57,860 bases of DNA from Pseudoroseomonas cervicalis ATCC 49957 (GTDB taxonomy: Bacteria > Pseudomonadota > Alphaproteobacteria > Acetobacterales > Acetobacteraceae): assembly GCF_000164635.1 (NCBI RefSeq), contig NZ_GG770777.1:382926-440785 (forward strand), given 5' to 3'. Under the pieces are notes generated by a model, which did no database searches, had not been told where the DNA came from, and worked only from the letters and a program-made list of their open reading frames with translations. Within the stretch, counting starts at the first letter, position 1, and every line of letters starts with the position of its first letter. Position numbers and translations under genes: made by a program. Positions 1 to 8,537 of this stretch are shown one piece after another.

Positions 1-506
1 GTGGCCACGGCCAGCGCGCGGTTCTCCGCCTGCGGCAGGGCGCTGGCCAGGGCGCGCGAGGCCTCGCCATCGACCGCGATGGCGAGCTGGGTGCCACCTG
101 CCGCCGGCACGCCCAGCAGCTCGGCGGCGCGGCGCGACAGGCCGAGCACCCGCCCCGGCTGGGCCGGGCCACGGTCGTTCACCCGCACGCGCAGCTGGCG
201 GCCATTCTCCAGATTGGTCACCAGCAGGATGGCGGGCAGTTGCAGGGTGCGGTGCGCGGCGACCAGCGCGGCCGGGTCCCAGATCTCGCCATTGGTGGTG
301 CGGCGGCCGGCGCGGGGGTCGGCGATCACCGCCGCCAGCCCGGTCTCCTGCAGCGCAAAATCCTCGCGCGGGTAGGACCAGACGCCGCCCATCGCATAGG
401 GTTCGCCCAGCATGTAGCGCGGCTGGGCGGCGGGCGGCGGCGGCGCCTGGCGGACACAGCCGGCGGCCATGGCCAAAGCGAGCAGCAGGAACGGGGTGCG
501 GAGCAT
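1..506 (-). CDS. rlpA: RlpA-like lipoprotein, septal-ring lytic transglycosylase family (partial)
   Basis: Reading from the ATG at 506 toward the window edge gives at least 168 residues, and the C-terminus lies outside the window. The N-terminus is a lipoprotein signal: a hydrophobic stretch ending in AAGC, with the Cys near residue 17. The following double-psi beta-barrel domain has the family signatures TTNGEIWDP, LVAAHRTL, VTNLENGR and VNDRGPA. Characterised RlpA proteins cleave peptidoglycan strands lacking stem peptides and act at division sites; activity here is inferred. Most RlpA proteins carry a C-terminal SPOR domain, which would fall beyond the window. The gene starts 6 nt after the stop of the MltB-like gene, so the two are probably co-transcribed. 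Confidence 0.85.
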   Translation of the reverse strand, partial: MLRTPFLLLALAMAAGCVRQAPPPPAAQPRYMLGEPYAMGGVWSYPREDFALQETGLAAVIADPRAGRRTTNGEIWDPAALVAAHRTLQLPAILLVTNLENGRQLRVRVNDRGPAQPGRVLGLSRRAAELLGVPAAGGTQLAIAVDGEASRALASALPQAENRALAVA

Positions 507-512
507 GGTGCC

Positions 513-1484
513 TCAGCCCACCTGATCGGACAGCAGCCCGATCGCCAGGGCGTAGAAATCGGAGGGGTTGTACCGCCGGATCACATGGAAATTCGGATAG
601 ACCGCGAAGGCCTGCCCGCCCGGCCCGCCGGGCAGCAGGATGGAGGTCTCCATCTCCAGCGGCGGCAATTCGCTGCCATCGGCGGCGGCGATGCCCTGGC
701 TCAGCCAGTCGCGCAGCGGGCGGCGCGTGTCGCGCCCGGCCTGGCTGGTGTCGAAGCCGGGCGGCAGCGTCACCTCCCGCCCCCAGCGCTCATCGCCGCG
801 CCAGCCATGATGGGAAAGGTAATGGGCGATCGAGGCCAGGGCGTCGGCGCGGCTGTCCCAGATGTCGCGCCGGCCGTCGCCGTCGAAATCGACGGCCAGC
901 GCCTGGAAGCTGGTCGGCATGAATTGCGGGTGGCCCATGGCGCCGGCATGGCTGCCGCGCATCTTCTCCGGCGTCACATCACCCTGCTCGAGGATCTGCA
1001 GCGCCGCCAGCAGCTCGCGCCGGAAGAAGGCTCTGCGGCGGCCATCCCAGGCCAGCGTCGCCAGCGCCTGGATGGTGCTGAAGCTGCCGGTGAAGCCGCC
1101 ATAATTGGTCTCCAGCCCCCAGACCGCCAGGATGATGCGGGGGGAGACGGCATAACGCGCGGAAATGCGCTGCAGCAGCTCGGCATGCTGCTCGGCCATG
1201 CGGCGGCCCTGGCCGATGCGCTGCGGCACCAGCCGCCCGTCGCGGTAGCGTTCCCAGGTCAGGGTGAACTCGGCCTGGCGGCGGTCCAGCTCCAGCACGC
1301 GCTGGTTGGGCGCGAGGTCGGCGAAGGCGCGACGCAGCAGGGCGGGCGAGACGCCCTGCCCCTCCGCCTCGCGCGAGACGCCGCGGAGGAAGGCCTCGAA
1401 GCTCTCCTGCGCGGCCAGGGCCGGGGCAGCGGCCGCGAGGGCCAGCGCCGGGGTCAGGGTCAGCAGGGTGCGGCGCATCGGCAT
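513..1484 (-). CDS. Lytic murein transglycosylase, MltB/SLT_2 family
   Basis: This 323-residue protein begins with an Ala/Leu-rich signal peptide ending near AAPALAAQ. The transglycosylase domain follows: WGLETNYG holds the catalytic Glu, then FFRRELLAALQIL, SHAGAMGHPQFMPTSF and the calcium-loop-like DFDGDGRRDIW, all diagnostic of MltB enzymes. These cleave the MurNAc-GlcNAc bond of peptidoglycan to form 1,6-anhydro ends in the periplasm. There is no lipobox, so it is probably a soluble secreted enzyme. The ATG at 1484 was chosen because the signal peptide begins there; a second ATG two codons on is possible. Upstream in-frame codons read through unrelated sequence. It is coupled to the RlpA-like gene 6 nt downstream. 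Confidence 0.9.
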   Translation of the reverse strand: MPMRRTLLTLTPALALAAAAPALAAQESFEAFLRGVSREAEGQGVSPALLRRAFADLAPNQRVLELDRRQAEFTLTWERYRDGRLVPQRIGQGRRMAEQHAELLQRISARYAVSPRIILAVWGLETNYGGFTGSFSTIQALATLAWDGRRRAFFRRELLAALQILEQGDVTPEKMRGSHAGAMGHPQFMPTSFQALAVDFDGDGRRDIWDSRADALASIAHYLSHHGWRGDERWGREVTLPPGFDTSQAGRDTRRPLRDWLSQGIAAADGSELPPLEMETSILLPGGPGGQAFAVYPNFHVIRRYNPSDFYALAIGLLSDQVG

Positions 1485-1533
1485 GGCGGAGAGGTGCCAC
1501 GGCCGGCCCCCTCCCCGCAACCGGCTACGGCCT

Positions 1534-2583
1534 TCAGAAACGGAAGGATACGCTGAGCGAGCCGAAGCTCTGCGTGCCCTGCTGGCCGTAGAACTCCTCC
1601 GAGCGCCAGACCTGGGTGTAGGCGAAGCGCATGCCGCGCCACAGCACGGCGACGCCGGCCTGGAAATCGCCCACCAGGATGCGCTTGTCGACGCTGCGGC
1701 TGTCGCGCCAGGTGTTGCCGTCCAGGAAGATGTCGCGCGCCACGGCCCGGCCATCGGCACCGATGAAGGCATACCAGCCGAAATCCTGCCGCGGCTGGAT
1801 CCAGTGGGAGCCGGCCAGCGCCGGGCGGATGCGCGGCGGGCCGTAATCCGCCTCCAGCCCCTGGCCGATGCGCAGCAGGCCACCCGCCCCGGCATAGGTC
1901 GCCACATTGCCCAGGCTCAGCGTGACCGAGGGGATGGCCTCCATCTGCATGCCCGCCACCTCGCCCAGCGGCAGGCGCAGCTTGCGCTCGATGATGGCGT
2001 TGATCGCCGGCTCGTCCTTCAGCTGGGTGCGCCAGCCATTCACCTGATCGACATTGATCAGGTCGTGGTAGTTGTTCTGCACGAATTCGCCGAGCGCCGA
2101 GGGACCGACCACGCCGAGCTGCAGCTCGAAGGTGCTGGAGGTGCGCTCGGTGACGCGGTTCAGCGTCACCGCGCCGTAGAGGAAGGCGGCATAGGGGCGG
2201 TCGCGCAGGCTGGGCTGCGTCGTCTCGGTGTCCTGCGGGGTGTAGAGGCTCTGGCCCAGCGCCACGCCCCAGCGGAGCGTGCCCGGGCCCATCATCCAGT
2301 CCAGCCGGTCGTTCAGCCAGGTCAACGGCTCCGGCAGGTCGGCCGAGGGCGAACGCCAGGCGAACTGGAAGCCGTTGGTGTAATAGCGGTCGCTGCCGCC
2401 GAACATGTCGTTCTCGATGGAGAAGGTGAAGGTGCCGCGCGGATCGGGCGGCGGCGCGCTGTCGCCCGGCACCGGCCCCGGCAGCAGCGGAGCCAGAGGC
2501 GATTGCGCCAGGGCCGGCCCGGCCCAGCCGGGGCCGGCCAGGATGGCGCAGGACAGGAACAGGGTCGTCGCAAGAGCGCGCAT
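1534..2583 (-). CDS. Lipid A deacylase LpxR family outer-membrane protein
   Basis: The 349-residue product has a signal peptide (cleavage probably after GPALA) and then the DUF2219/LpxR signature FTFSIENDMFGGSDRYYTNG. Alternating beta-barrel strands follow, and the protein ends SLSVSFRF, with the terminal Phe typical of BamA-assembled barrels. Salmonella LpxR removes the 3'-acyloxyacyl group of lipid A using Asn, Asp and His residues; the conserved N-terminal N and D are visible in SIENDMFGG. Start: the ATG at 2583 is preceded by AAGGA at good spacing, and a TTG two codons upstream is less likely. Family membership looks clear, but substrate specificity cannot be read from sequence. Confidence 0.85.
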   Translation of the reverse strand: MRALATTLFLSCAILAGPGWAGPALAQSPLAPLLPGPVPGDSAPPPDPRGTFTFSIENDMFGGSDRYYTNGFQFAWRSPSADLPEPLTWLNDRLDWMMGPGTLRWGVALGQSLYTPQDTETTQPSLRDRPYAAFLYGAVTLNRVTERTSSTFELQLGVVGPSALGEFVQNNYHDLINVDQVNGWRTQLKDEPAINAIIERKLRLPLGEVAGMQMEAIPSVTLSLGNVATYAGAGGLLRIGQGLEADYGPPRIRPALAGSHWIQPRQDFGWYAFIGADGRAVARDIFLDGNTWRDSRSVDKRILVGDFQAGVAVLWRGMRFAYTQVWRSEEFYGQQGTQSFGSLSVSFRF

Positions 2584-2755
2584 GATCAATCCTTACTCGC
2601 GGCGCAAGCGCTAACGCGGCCATGGCGGCCGGGTTTACGCTTCCATCTGCAGGATCGTCATGGCGGCATCATGGCCGTGACGCCAGGGCGGATAACGCCG
2701 GTGGGGACTGCCCGGCCATCATGCCACCGGAGCGGCAACGCCCTGGCAGCGCGGT

Positions 2756-3642
2756 GGAGTTGCCCCGCTTCCGTGGACACCCCGAGGCTTGAGACGGAGG
2801 TGTCGAAGATGCCGAAATTCAGGGTTCCCTGCCCGCCGGCGTTCCGGCGGCAGATGGTGGAGCTGGTCCGATCAGGGCGAACGCCCGAGGAGCTGTCGCG
2901 CGAGTTCGAGCCGACGGCGCAGTCGATCTGGAATGGGGTCCGCCAGGCGGAGGGCACGGCCATGGCCCGCAAGCGGATGGCGCGGCTGATGCGCGGGGCC
3001 GGGCTGCGCGGTGTCTCCCGGCGTCGCTTCCCGACGACGACGCAGCGGGAGCCGGGCCACAGCCCCGCCAATGCTCTGGTCGGCCGCGACTTCCGGGCCG
3101 CTGGCCCGAACCGGCTGTGGGTGGCCGACATCACCGACGTGCCGACCGCGGCGGGCTTCCTGTTCCTCGCCGTCGTGCTCGATGTCTGGTCGCGCCGGAT
3201 CGTCGGCTGGACCATGGCGACCGACCTGCGCACGCGCTGGGTGCTGAACGCGCTCGACATGGCGGTGACGGCGCGGAAACCCACCGATGTCATGCACCAC
3301 TCGGATCAGGGCAGCCAATCCACATCCGTGGCGTTCGGCTGCGGATGCAAGGAAGCGGGCGCCCGCCCCTCCACCGGCTCGGTCGGCGATGCGTATGACA
3401 ACGCCATGGCCGAGGCCTTCCTCGCCACCCTCGAGGGCGAGTTGCTGGACCGGCGCAGCTTCCGCTCCCAGGCCGAGGCCCGGATGGCGGTGTTCGCCTT
3501 CATCGAAGGCTTCTACAACCCCGCAAGACGCCACTCGGCCCTGGGCTACCTCTCCCCCATCGAATACGGAGCCAGAGCCATGGCCGAGAACGATGGCCCC
3601 CTACCCGCCAACCGTCCACGGAAGCGGGGAAACTTCAACTCC
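2756..3642 (+). mobile_element. IS3-family element, internally deleted
   Basis: The ends carry inverted copies of CCCCGCTTCCGTGGAC (left 2763-2778, right 3614-3629), each followed outward by a GGAGTTG-type end (left from 2756, right to 3642). Between them lies one transposase frame made of an OrfA N-terminus joined to the OrfB catalytic part. No convincing short target duplication is visible at the edges. At under 0.9 kb it is shorter than intact IS3 members, which are usually 1.2-1.5 kb, consistent with an internal deletion. Confidence 0.75.
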
Positions 3643-3654
3643 AGTTTCGCCTAG
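2809..3654 (+). CDS. IS3-family transposase, in-frame OrfA-OrfB deletion fusion
   Basis: This is a 281-residue product. Residues 1 to about 49 are the OrfA helix-turn-helix (FRRQMVELVRSGRTPEELSR). The sequence then jumps directly to the OrfB region MARKRMARLMRGAGLRGVS and the rve integrase core. The OrfA leucine zipper, the normal frameshift zone and the OrfB N-terminus are missing. The DDE triad remains: D in VADITDV, D in HHSDQGSQ, E in NAMAEAF. GGAGG at 2796-2800 suits the ATG at 2809. The C-terminus reads through the right inverted repeat, and its stop overlaps the stop of the convergent tetR gene. Without the dimerisation region it is probably inactive for transposition; this is inference. 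Confidence 0.8.
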   Translation: MPKFRVPCPPAFRRQMVELVRSGRTPEELSREFEPTAQSIWNGVRQAEGTAMARKRMARLMRGAGLRGVSRRRFPTTTQREPGHSPANALVGRDFRAAGPNRLWVADITDVPTAAGFLFLAVVLDVWSRRIVGWTMATDLRTRWVLNALDMAVTARKPTDVMHHSDQGSQSTSVAFGCGCKEAGARPSTGSVGDAYDNAMAEAFLATLEGELLDRRSFRSQAEARMAVFAFIEGFYNPARRHSALGYLSPIEYGARAMAENDGPLPANRPRKRGNFNSSFA

Positions 3655-4196
3655 ATCGTGCCGTTGAGAAGGGCCCGCAGCCCCTCCTGAAGATCGGCCC
3701 ATTCATCGTCGCTGAACTCCATCAGGCCAAAGGTGCGCAGCAGGAACGCGCCTTCGGTGGCCAGCAGCGCCATCCTGGCGCGCCGCCCCTCGATGGAGTG
3801 GGGGTCGAGCCCGCCGAAAAGCTCCGCGTACCAGGACCTGCACTCCGCTCGGTGACGCGTGCTGTTGATCAGGGTTGCCATGAAGGCCGCCGCCCTGGCG
3901 CGTTCGGTGGCGTCCGTGGCCATGGTGATCTCAATATGGCCTCGCGCGACCGCCATCGGCCCCGGATCCGGGCCAATCATCGCGCTCATCTGCGCCTCAT
4001 ACTCCCCCGTCCAGCGCTCCAGCATCGCTTTGATCAGGTCGTCCTTGGTCCCCAGGCGCGACTGGATGCCGCCTTTGGAGACGCCCGCCGCCTTGGCCAC
4101 GGCGTCGATGGTCAACGCGCCCGTTCCGTCTTTCAGCAGGATCTGCTCCGCGAGGTCCAGGACCCTGTCGCGGTCGATCGTCGGCGGACGGCCCAT
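3651..4196 (-). CDS. TetR/AcrR-family transcriptional regulator
   Basis: A 181-residue protein with the TetR helix-turn-helix at residues about 10-55 (ALTIDAVAKAAGVSKGGIQS) and a helical C-terminal ligand domain. It is divergently placed next to the RND efflux operon, so it is the likely local repressor, sensing a pump substrate or a related signal. AGGAGG lies just upstream of the ATG at 4196. The 107-bp intergenic region contains a perfect 12-bp palindrome that is a good operator candidate. The 3' end of the gene runs into the right end of the IS3 element and the final codons are at its margin, so the original C-terminus may have been altered by the insertion. Confidence 0.88.
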   Translation of the reverse strand: MGRPPTIDRDRVLDLAEQILLKDGTGALTIDAVAKAAGVSKGGIQSRLGTKDDLIKAMLERWTGEYEAQMSAMIGPDPGPMAVARGHIEITMATDATERARAAAFMATLINSTRHRAECRSWYAELFGGLDPHSIEGRRARMALLATEGAFLLRTFGLMEFSDDEWADLQEGLRALLNGTI

Positions 4197-4221
4197 GGGT
4201 AACCTCCTTGACCAAGTTAAA

Positions 4222-4233
4222 ATACGTACGTAT
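4222..4233. promoter_or_regulatory. Candidate TetR operator (perfect palindrome)
   Basis: ATACGTACGTAT is a perfect 12-bp palindrome between the tetR start (4196) and the efflux adaptor start (4304). It is notably AT-rich for this genome. TetR dimers bind such palindromes in divergent promoters. A TTGACC at 4208-4213 on the plus strand could be a -35 element, but no strong -10 partner is evident. Confidence 0.5.
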
Positions 4234-4303
4234 GGATTTATAGGATCGAAGGCCCTCCGGCAAGCGCCCTGACCCTTCGACTCCACAAGTCCGGTGAATC
4301 CCA

Positions 4304-5401
4304 ATGCGACGCCGCCATTCCTTGTCCCTGCTTCTGCTGCTCGCCGCCTGCGGCGAGGCGGCGCCTCCTGAAGCGACCCCATCCCCCACCAAGGTTGGCG
4401 TTGTCGAGGCCCACCCGCTGCCAACCCCTGTGGCCTTCGAATATGGCGGCCGGGTCACCGCGGTGCGCCAGACCCAGGTGCGCGCGCGCGTTGGCGGCAT
4501 CCTCCTGGAGCGCGCCTACACGGAAGGCGCCCAGGTCCGTGCAGGCGATGTGCTCTTCCGCATCGACCCGGCCACCTATCAGGCGGCGGCCGACCTCGCG
4601 CAGGCGCAGGTGCAGGAGGCCGAGGCCGCCGTGCAGCGCGCCCGCCGCGACCAGCGCCGCACGGCGGCTCTGCTGCGGGCCGATGCGGGCAGCCAGAAGG
4701 ACCGGGACGACGCCATCTCCGCCCTGGCACAAGCCGAGGCCAGCCTGGCCGCGGCCCGGGCACGTCTGGCCACCGCGCGCCTGGAACTCGGCTACACCAC
4801 CGTCACCGCACCGATCTCCGGCGTCACCAGCCTGGAGGCGGTGCCCGAGGGCAGCCTGGTCAGCGCCGGAGGCGACAACTCCCTGCTGACCACCATCACG
4901 CAGATGGACCCGGTCCACGTGACCTTCGCCTTCAACGGACCCGACCTCGCGGCCCTCTCGGCCGGGGGCGTGCAGGATCTGCCGGTCCAGGTTCTGCTGG
5001 GCCGGGACGGCGGCCCCGAGGGCAGGGTGAGTTTCACAGAGGCGACCGTGGACCCGGCGACCGGCACGGTGCGCGGCCGCGCCACCTTCGCCAACACCGA
5101 CCGGCGCCTGATCCCGGGCCAGTTCGTCCGCATCCGCGTCTCCGGCCCCGCGCGGCGGATCATCCGGGTCCCGCAGGCGGCAGTGCAGCAGGACGTCCAG
5201 GGCCCGTTCGCCTATGTGGTCGGCCCCGACGGCAAGGCGGAGCGGCGTGCCCTGCGGCTTGGCCGGACCCTGGGCCGGGAGTGGATCATCGAGGACGGCC
5301 TCCGGCCGGGTGACCGCGTTGTCGCCGAGGGGGTGGTGAAGGTGGTCGAGGGCGCGCTCCTCGAGGCGTCGCTCATTCAGGCGGCGGAGGCACGCCCGTG
5401 A
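4304..5401 (+). CDS. RND efflux periplasmic adaptor (membrane fusion protein), lipoprotein
   Basis: The 365-residue AcrA/MexA-type adaptor begins with a short lipoprotein signal ending LLAAC (Cys about residue 16), so it is probably anchored in the inner membrane facing the periplasm. The barrel-sandwich halves are visible ([14 protein letters not shown] and [10 protein letters not shown]). They flank a coiled-coil hairpin (residues about 95-165, Ala/Gln/Arg-rich) and are followed by beta-barrel and membrane-proximal domains. It links the inner-membrane RND pump to the outer-membrane channel. Its stop overlaps the GTG start of the pump, indicating translational coupling. Transcription is probably controlled by the divergent TetR regulator. 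Confidence 0.92.
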   Translation: MRRRHSLSLLLLLAACGEAAPPEATPSPTKVGVVEAHPLPTPVAFEYGGRVTAVRQTQVRARVGGILLERAYTEGAQVRAGDVLFRIDPATYQAAADLAQAQVQEAEAAVQRARRDQRRTAALLRADAGSQKDRDDAISALAQAEASLAAARARLATARLELGYTTVTAPISGVTSLEAVPEGSLVSAGGDNSLLTTITQMDPVHVTFAFNGPDLAALSAGGVQDLPVQVLLGRDGGPEGRVSFTEATVDPATGTVRGRATFANTDRRLIPGQFVRIRVSGPARRIIRVPQAAVQQDVQGPFAYVVGPDGKAERRALRLGRTLGREWIIEDGLRPGDRVVAEGVVKVVEGALLEASLIQAAEARP

Positions 5402-8400
5402 GCGCCCGCTTCTTCATCGAGCGCCCGGTGCTGGCCGGGGTGCTGTCCATCGCCATTGTGCTGGCCGGTCTGGTCGCCATGCGCGGGCTGCCCGTCGCGC
5501 AATATCCTGAGATCGTGCCGCCGCAGGTCGTCGTCTCCACCACCTATTCGGGCGCCGATGCCGACACGGTGTCCCAGACGGTTGCCGCGCCGCTGGAGCG
5601 CGCCATCAACGGCGTCGAGGGGATGATCTACATGCAGTCGGTTAATACCGACGGCAGCATGACGCTGAACCTCAGCTTCGAGATCGGCACCGACCCGGAC
5701 CAGGCGACCATCAATGTCAGCAACCGCGTGCAGGGCGTGCTCGCCACGCTGCCGGGCGAGGTGCAGCGCGTCGGCGTCACCGTGAACAAGCAGTCCACCG
5801 CTTTCCTGGCGGTGGTGTCGCTCACCGCGACGGACGAGCGGTTCGACGAGATCTTCCTCAGCAACTACGCGCTGCGGAACGTCATCGACGAGATCAAGCG
5901 TGTCCCCGGCGTCGGCAACGCCGCGCTGTTCGGGCAGAAGGAATACGCCATGCGCGTCTGGCTGCGGCCGGATGCGCTGGCGCAGTTCTCCCTGACCGCG
6001 TCGGATGTCTCCGCCGCCATCCGCGAGCAGAACCAGCAATTCGCCGCGGGCAAGCTGAACGAGGCCCCGGGCACGGGCGGCGCCTACACCTACGCCATGA
6101 CGGCACAGGGCCGCCTGCCGGACGCCGAAGCCTTCGGCAACATCATCCTGCAGGCGCGGCCGGACGGATCGACGCTGCGGCTGCGCGACGTGGCGCGCGT
6201 GGAGCTCGGCGCCCAGCAATACGACTTCACCGGCAGCCTGAACGGCAAGCCGAGCGCGCCCTTCGGGATCTACCTGCAGCCTGGCGCCAACGCGCTGCAA
6301 ACCATGGCGGCGGTCACCGCGCGGATGGACGAGCTGGCCGCCGCCATGCCGCGTGGCATGGAATACACCATCCCCTACAACACCACGGCCTTCGTCAAGG
6401 TCTCCATCCGGCAGGTCATCATGACCTTCCTGGAAGCCTTGGCGCTCGTGGTCGTGGTGGTCTTCCTGTTCCTGCAGAACTGGCGCGCCACGGTGATCCC
6501 CCTGCTCGCCATCCCCGTGTCCATCATCGGCACCTTCGCGGGAATGTACGCGCTGGGTTTCTCCATCAACATGGTGACGCTGTTCGGCATGATCCTGGCC
6601 ATCGGCATCGTGGTCGATGACGCCATCGTCGTGGTGGAGAATGTCGAGCGCCTGATGACCGAGGAAGGCCTGTCCCCCAGGGCGGCATCCATCAAGGCCA
6701 TGCAGGAGGTGACCGGGCCGGTCATCGCCATCGTGCTGGTGCTCTGCGCCGTGTTCATACCGGTGGGCTTCCTGGGCGGACTGTCCGGCCAACTCTACAA
6801 GCAGTTCGCCATCACCATCTCCGTCTCCGTCATCCTGTCCGGTGTCGTGGCGCTGACGCTGACGCCCGCGCTCTGCGCGGTCATGCTCAAGCCCGGCCAT
6901 GGCCAGCCAATGCTGCCCTTCCGCCTCTTCAACCGCGGCTTCGGCCTGCTCACGCGCGGCTACACCGCCGGGGTGCGCCTGTTCCTGCGCCGCGGCCTGC
7001 TGGGGCTGCTCTCGCTCGCCATGGTGTGCGGCCTGACCGTGGTGCTGTTCCGCGCGGTGCCGGGCGGCCTGGTGCCGGAGGAGGACCAGGGCAACCTCTT
7101 CGTGGTCTGGAGCCTGCCGCCCGCGACGGCGTTGGACGTCACGGATGCGTCCGGGCGCGAGGTCGTGGACATCCTCCGCGCCGACCCGAACGTCCGCTCG
7201 GTGATGTCCTTCTCGGGCTTCAACCTGCTCTCCAACGCCGACAGCAGCAGCGCGGGCGCCGCCTTTGTCGAGCTGAAGGACTGGTCGGAGCGCCGCGCGC
7301 CGGAGCAGGACGCGCGCGTGTTGGCGGGCTCGCTGCTCGGCACGCTGTCGGGGGTTCGCGATGCCATCGCGCTGGCCTTCAACCCGCCCGCGATCGAGGG
7401 CCTCGGCACCGTTGGCGGCTTCGAGATGAAGCTGCTCGACCGCAACGGCGCCGGGCCGGAGGCCCTGGCGGCCGCCGTGCAGGGCCTGGTGGCGGCCGCC
7501 CAGGGGCGCCCGGAGCTGGCGGGTGTCAGCACCACCCTGCAGTCCAACGTGCCGCGCTACCGGCTGGACATCGATCGCGACGCGGCCAAGGCGCATGGCG
7601 TGGCGCTCACCGCCCTGTTCGAGACGGTGCAGAGCACCTTCAGCAGCCTCTACGTCAACGACTTCTCGCTGCTGGGCCGCAACTACCGCGTCAACCTGCA
7701 GTCCGAGGGCGCGTACCGCCGGGAGCCTGAGGATCTCAGCCGCGTCTTCGTCCGTGCGGCGCATGGCGAGATGGTGCCCGCCAGCACGATGCTGACCCTC
7801 ACCCGCGTGGTCGGTAGCGATCTGGCCGAGCGCTTCAACGGCTACCCGGCCGCGACCATCAACGGCTCGGCGGCGCCGGGCTACTCCTCGGGCCAGGCGC
7901 TGCAGGCGATGCAGGAACTCGCGGCCGCCCTGCCGCAAGGATTCGGCATCGCCTGGAGCGGCGCCGCCTACCAGGAGGTGGCGGGCGGCAGCGCCGCAGC
8001 GCTGGCGCTGGGCTTCGGTGTGGTCATGGTGTTCCTGATCCTCGCCGCCCAGTATGGCCGCTGGACCCTGCCGGTCGCGGTGCTGCTGGCCGTGCCTTTC
8101 GGCCTGTTCGGCGCCCTGCTGGCGGTCTGGCTGCGCGGGCTGAGCAACGACATCTACTTCCAGGTCGGCCTGATCACCCTGGTGGGCCTGGCCGCCAAGA
8201 ACGCCATCCTGATCGTCGAGTTCGCGGTGCTGGAGCGGCGGGCGGGCAAGTCGCCCTTCGACGCCGCGCTGGCGGCGGCCAGGCTGCGCTTCCGGCCCAT
8301 CATCATGACCTCGCTGGCCTTCATCCTGGGCTGCGTGCCGCTGGCCATCAGCACCGGCGCGGGGTCCGGCAGCCGCGTCTCCATCGGCACCGCCGTGGTG

Positions 8401-8535
8401 GGCGGCATGCTGGCGGCCACCTTCCTCGCCGTGTTCCTGATCCCGCTCTTCTACACGTGGTTCGCGGGCAAGGCCGGGCCGCTCCCCAAGCCCGGGCACG
8501 AGCCTGCGCCCGCCACCTCCGAGAAGGCTCACTGA
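5398..8535 (+). CDS. RND multidrug efflux transporter, HAE1 (AcrB/MexB) family
   Basis: This 1045-residue product has standard AcrB length and the two-fold repeat of twelve membrane helices with two large periplasmic loops. The N-terminus [17 protein letters not shown] is typical. [16 protein letters not shown] contains the adjacent Asp pair of helix 4 used for proton relay. GNGAKNA-type helix 10/11 motifs appear as [16 protein letters not shown]. It exports hydrophobic and amphiphilic compounds in exchange for protons; the specific substrate is not predictable. The GTG start overlaps the adaptor stop (GTGA), and the outer-membrane gene follows after 2 nt, giving a complete tripartite operon. 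Confidence 0.95.
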   Translation: MSARFFIERPVLAGVLSIAIVLAGLVAMRGLPVAQYPEIVPPQVVVSTTYSGADADTVSQTVAAPLERAINGVEGMIYMQSVNTDGSMTLNLSFEIGTDPDQATINVSNRVQGVLATLPGEVQRVGVTVNKQSTAFLAVVSLTATDERFDEIFLSNYALRNVIDEIKRVPGVGNAALFGQKEYAMRVWLRPDALAQFSLTASDVSAAIREQNQQFAAGKLNEAPGTGGAYTYAMTAQGRLPDAEAFGNIILQARPDGSTLRLRDVARVELGAQQYDFTGSLNGKPSAPFGIYLQPGANALQTMAAVTARMDELAAAMPRGMEYTIPYNTTAFVKVSIRQVIMTFLEALALVVVVVFLFLQNWRATVIPLLAIPVSIIGTFAGMYALGFSINMVTLFGMILAIGIVVDDAIVVVENVERLMTEEGLSPRAASIKAMQEVTGPVIAIVLVLCAVFIPVGFLGGLSGQLYKQFAITISVSVILSGVVALTLTPALCAVMLKPGHGQPMLPFRLFNRGFGLLTRGYTAGVRLFLRRGLLGLLSLAMVCGLTVVLFRAVPGGLVPEEDQGNLFVVWSLPPATALDVTDASGREVVDILRADPNVRSVMSFSGFNLLSNADSSSAGAAFVELKDWSERRAPEQDARVLAGSLLGTLSGVRDAIALAFNPPAIEGLGTVGGFEMKLLDRNGAGPEALAAAVQGLVAAAQGRPELAGVSTTLQSNVPRYRLDIDRDAAKAHGVALTALFETVQSTFSSLYVNDFSLLGRNYRVNLQSEGAYRREPEDLSRVFVRAAHGEMVPASTMLTLTRVVGSDLAERFNGYPAATINGSAAPGYSSGQALQAMQELAAALPQGFGIAWSGAAYQEVAGGSAAALALGFGVVMVFLILAAQYGRWTLPVAVLLAVPFGLFGALLAVWLRGLSNDIYFQVGLITLVGLAAKNAILIVEFAVLERRAGKSPFDAALAAARLRFRPIIMTSLAFILGCVPLAISTGAGSGSRVSIGTAVVGGMLAATFLAVFLIPLFYTWFAGKAGPLPKPGHEPAPATSEKAH

Positions 8536-8537
8536 CC

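Noticed and set aside
1264-2808. Long plus-strand open frame running into the transposase from upstream
   Set aside because: The part before 2809 is antisense to the lytic transglycosylase and LpxR-like genes and low in complexity. A good ribosome binding site and the OrfA start place the real gene at 2809.
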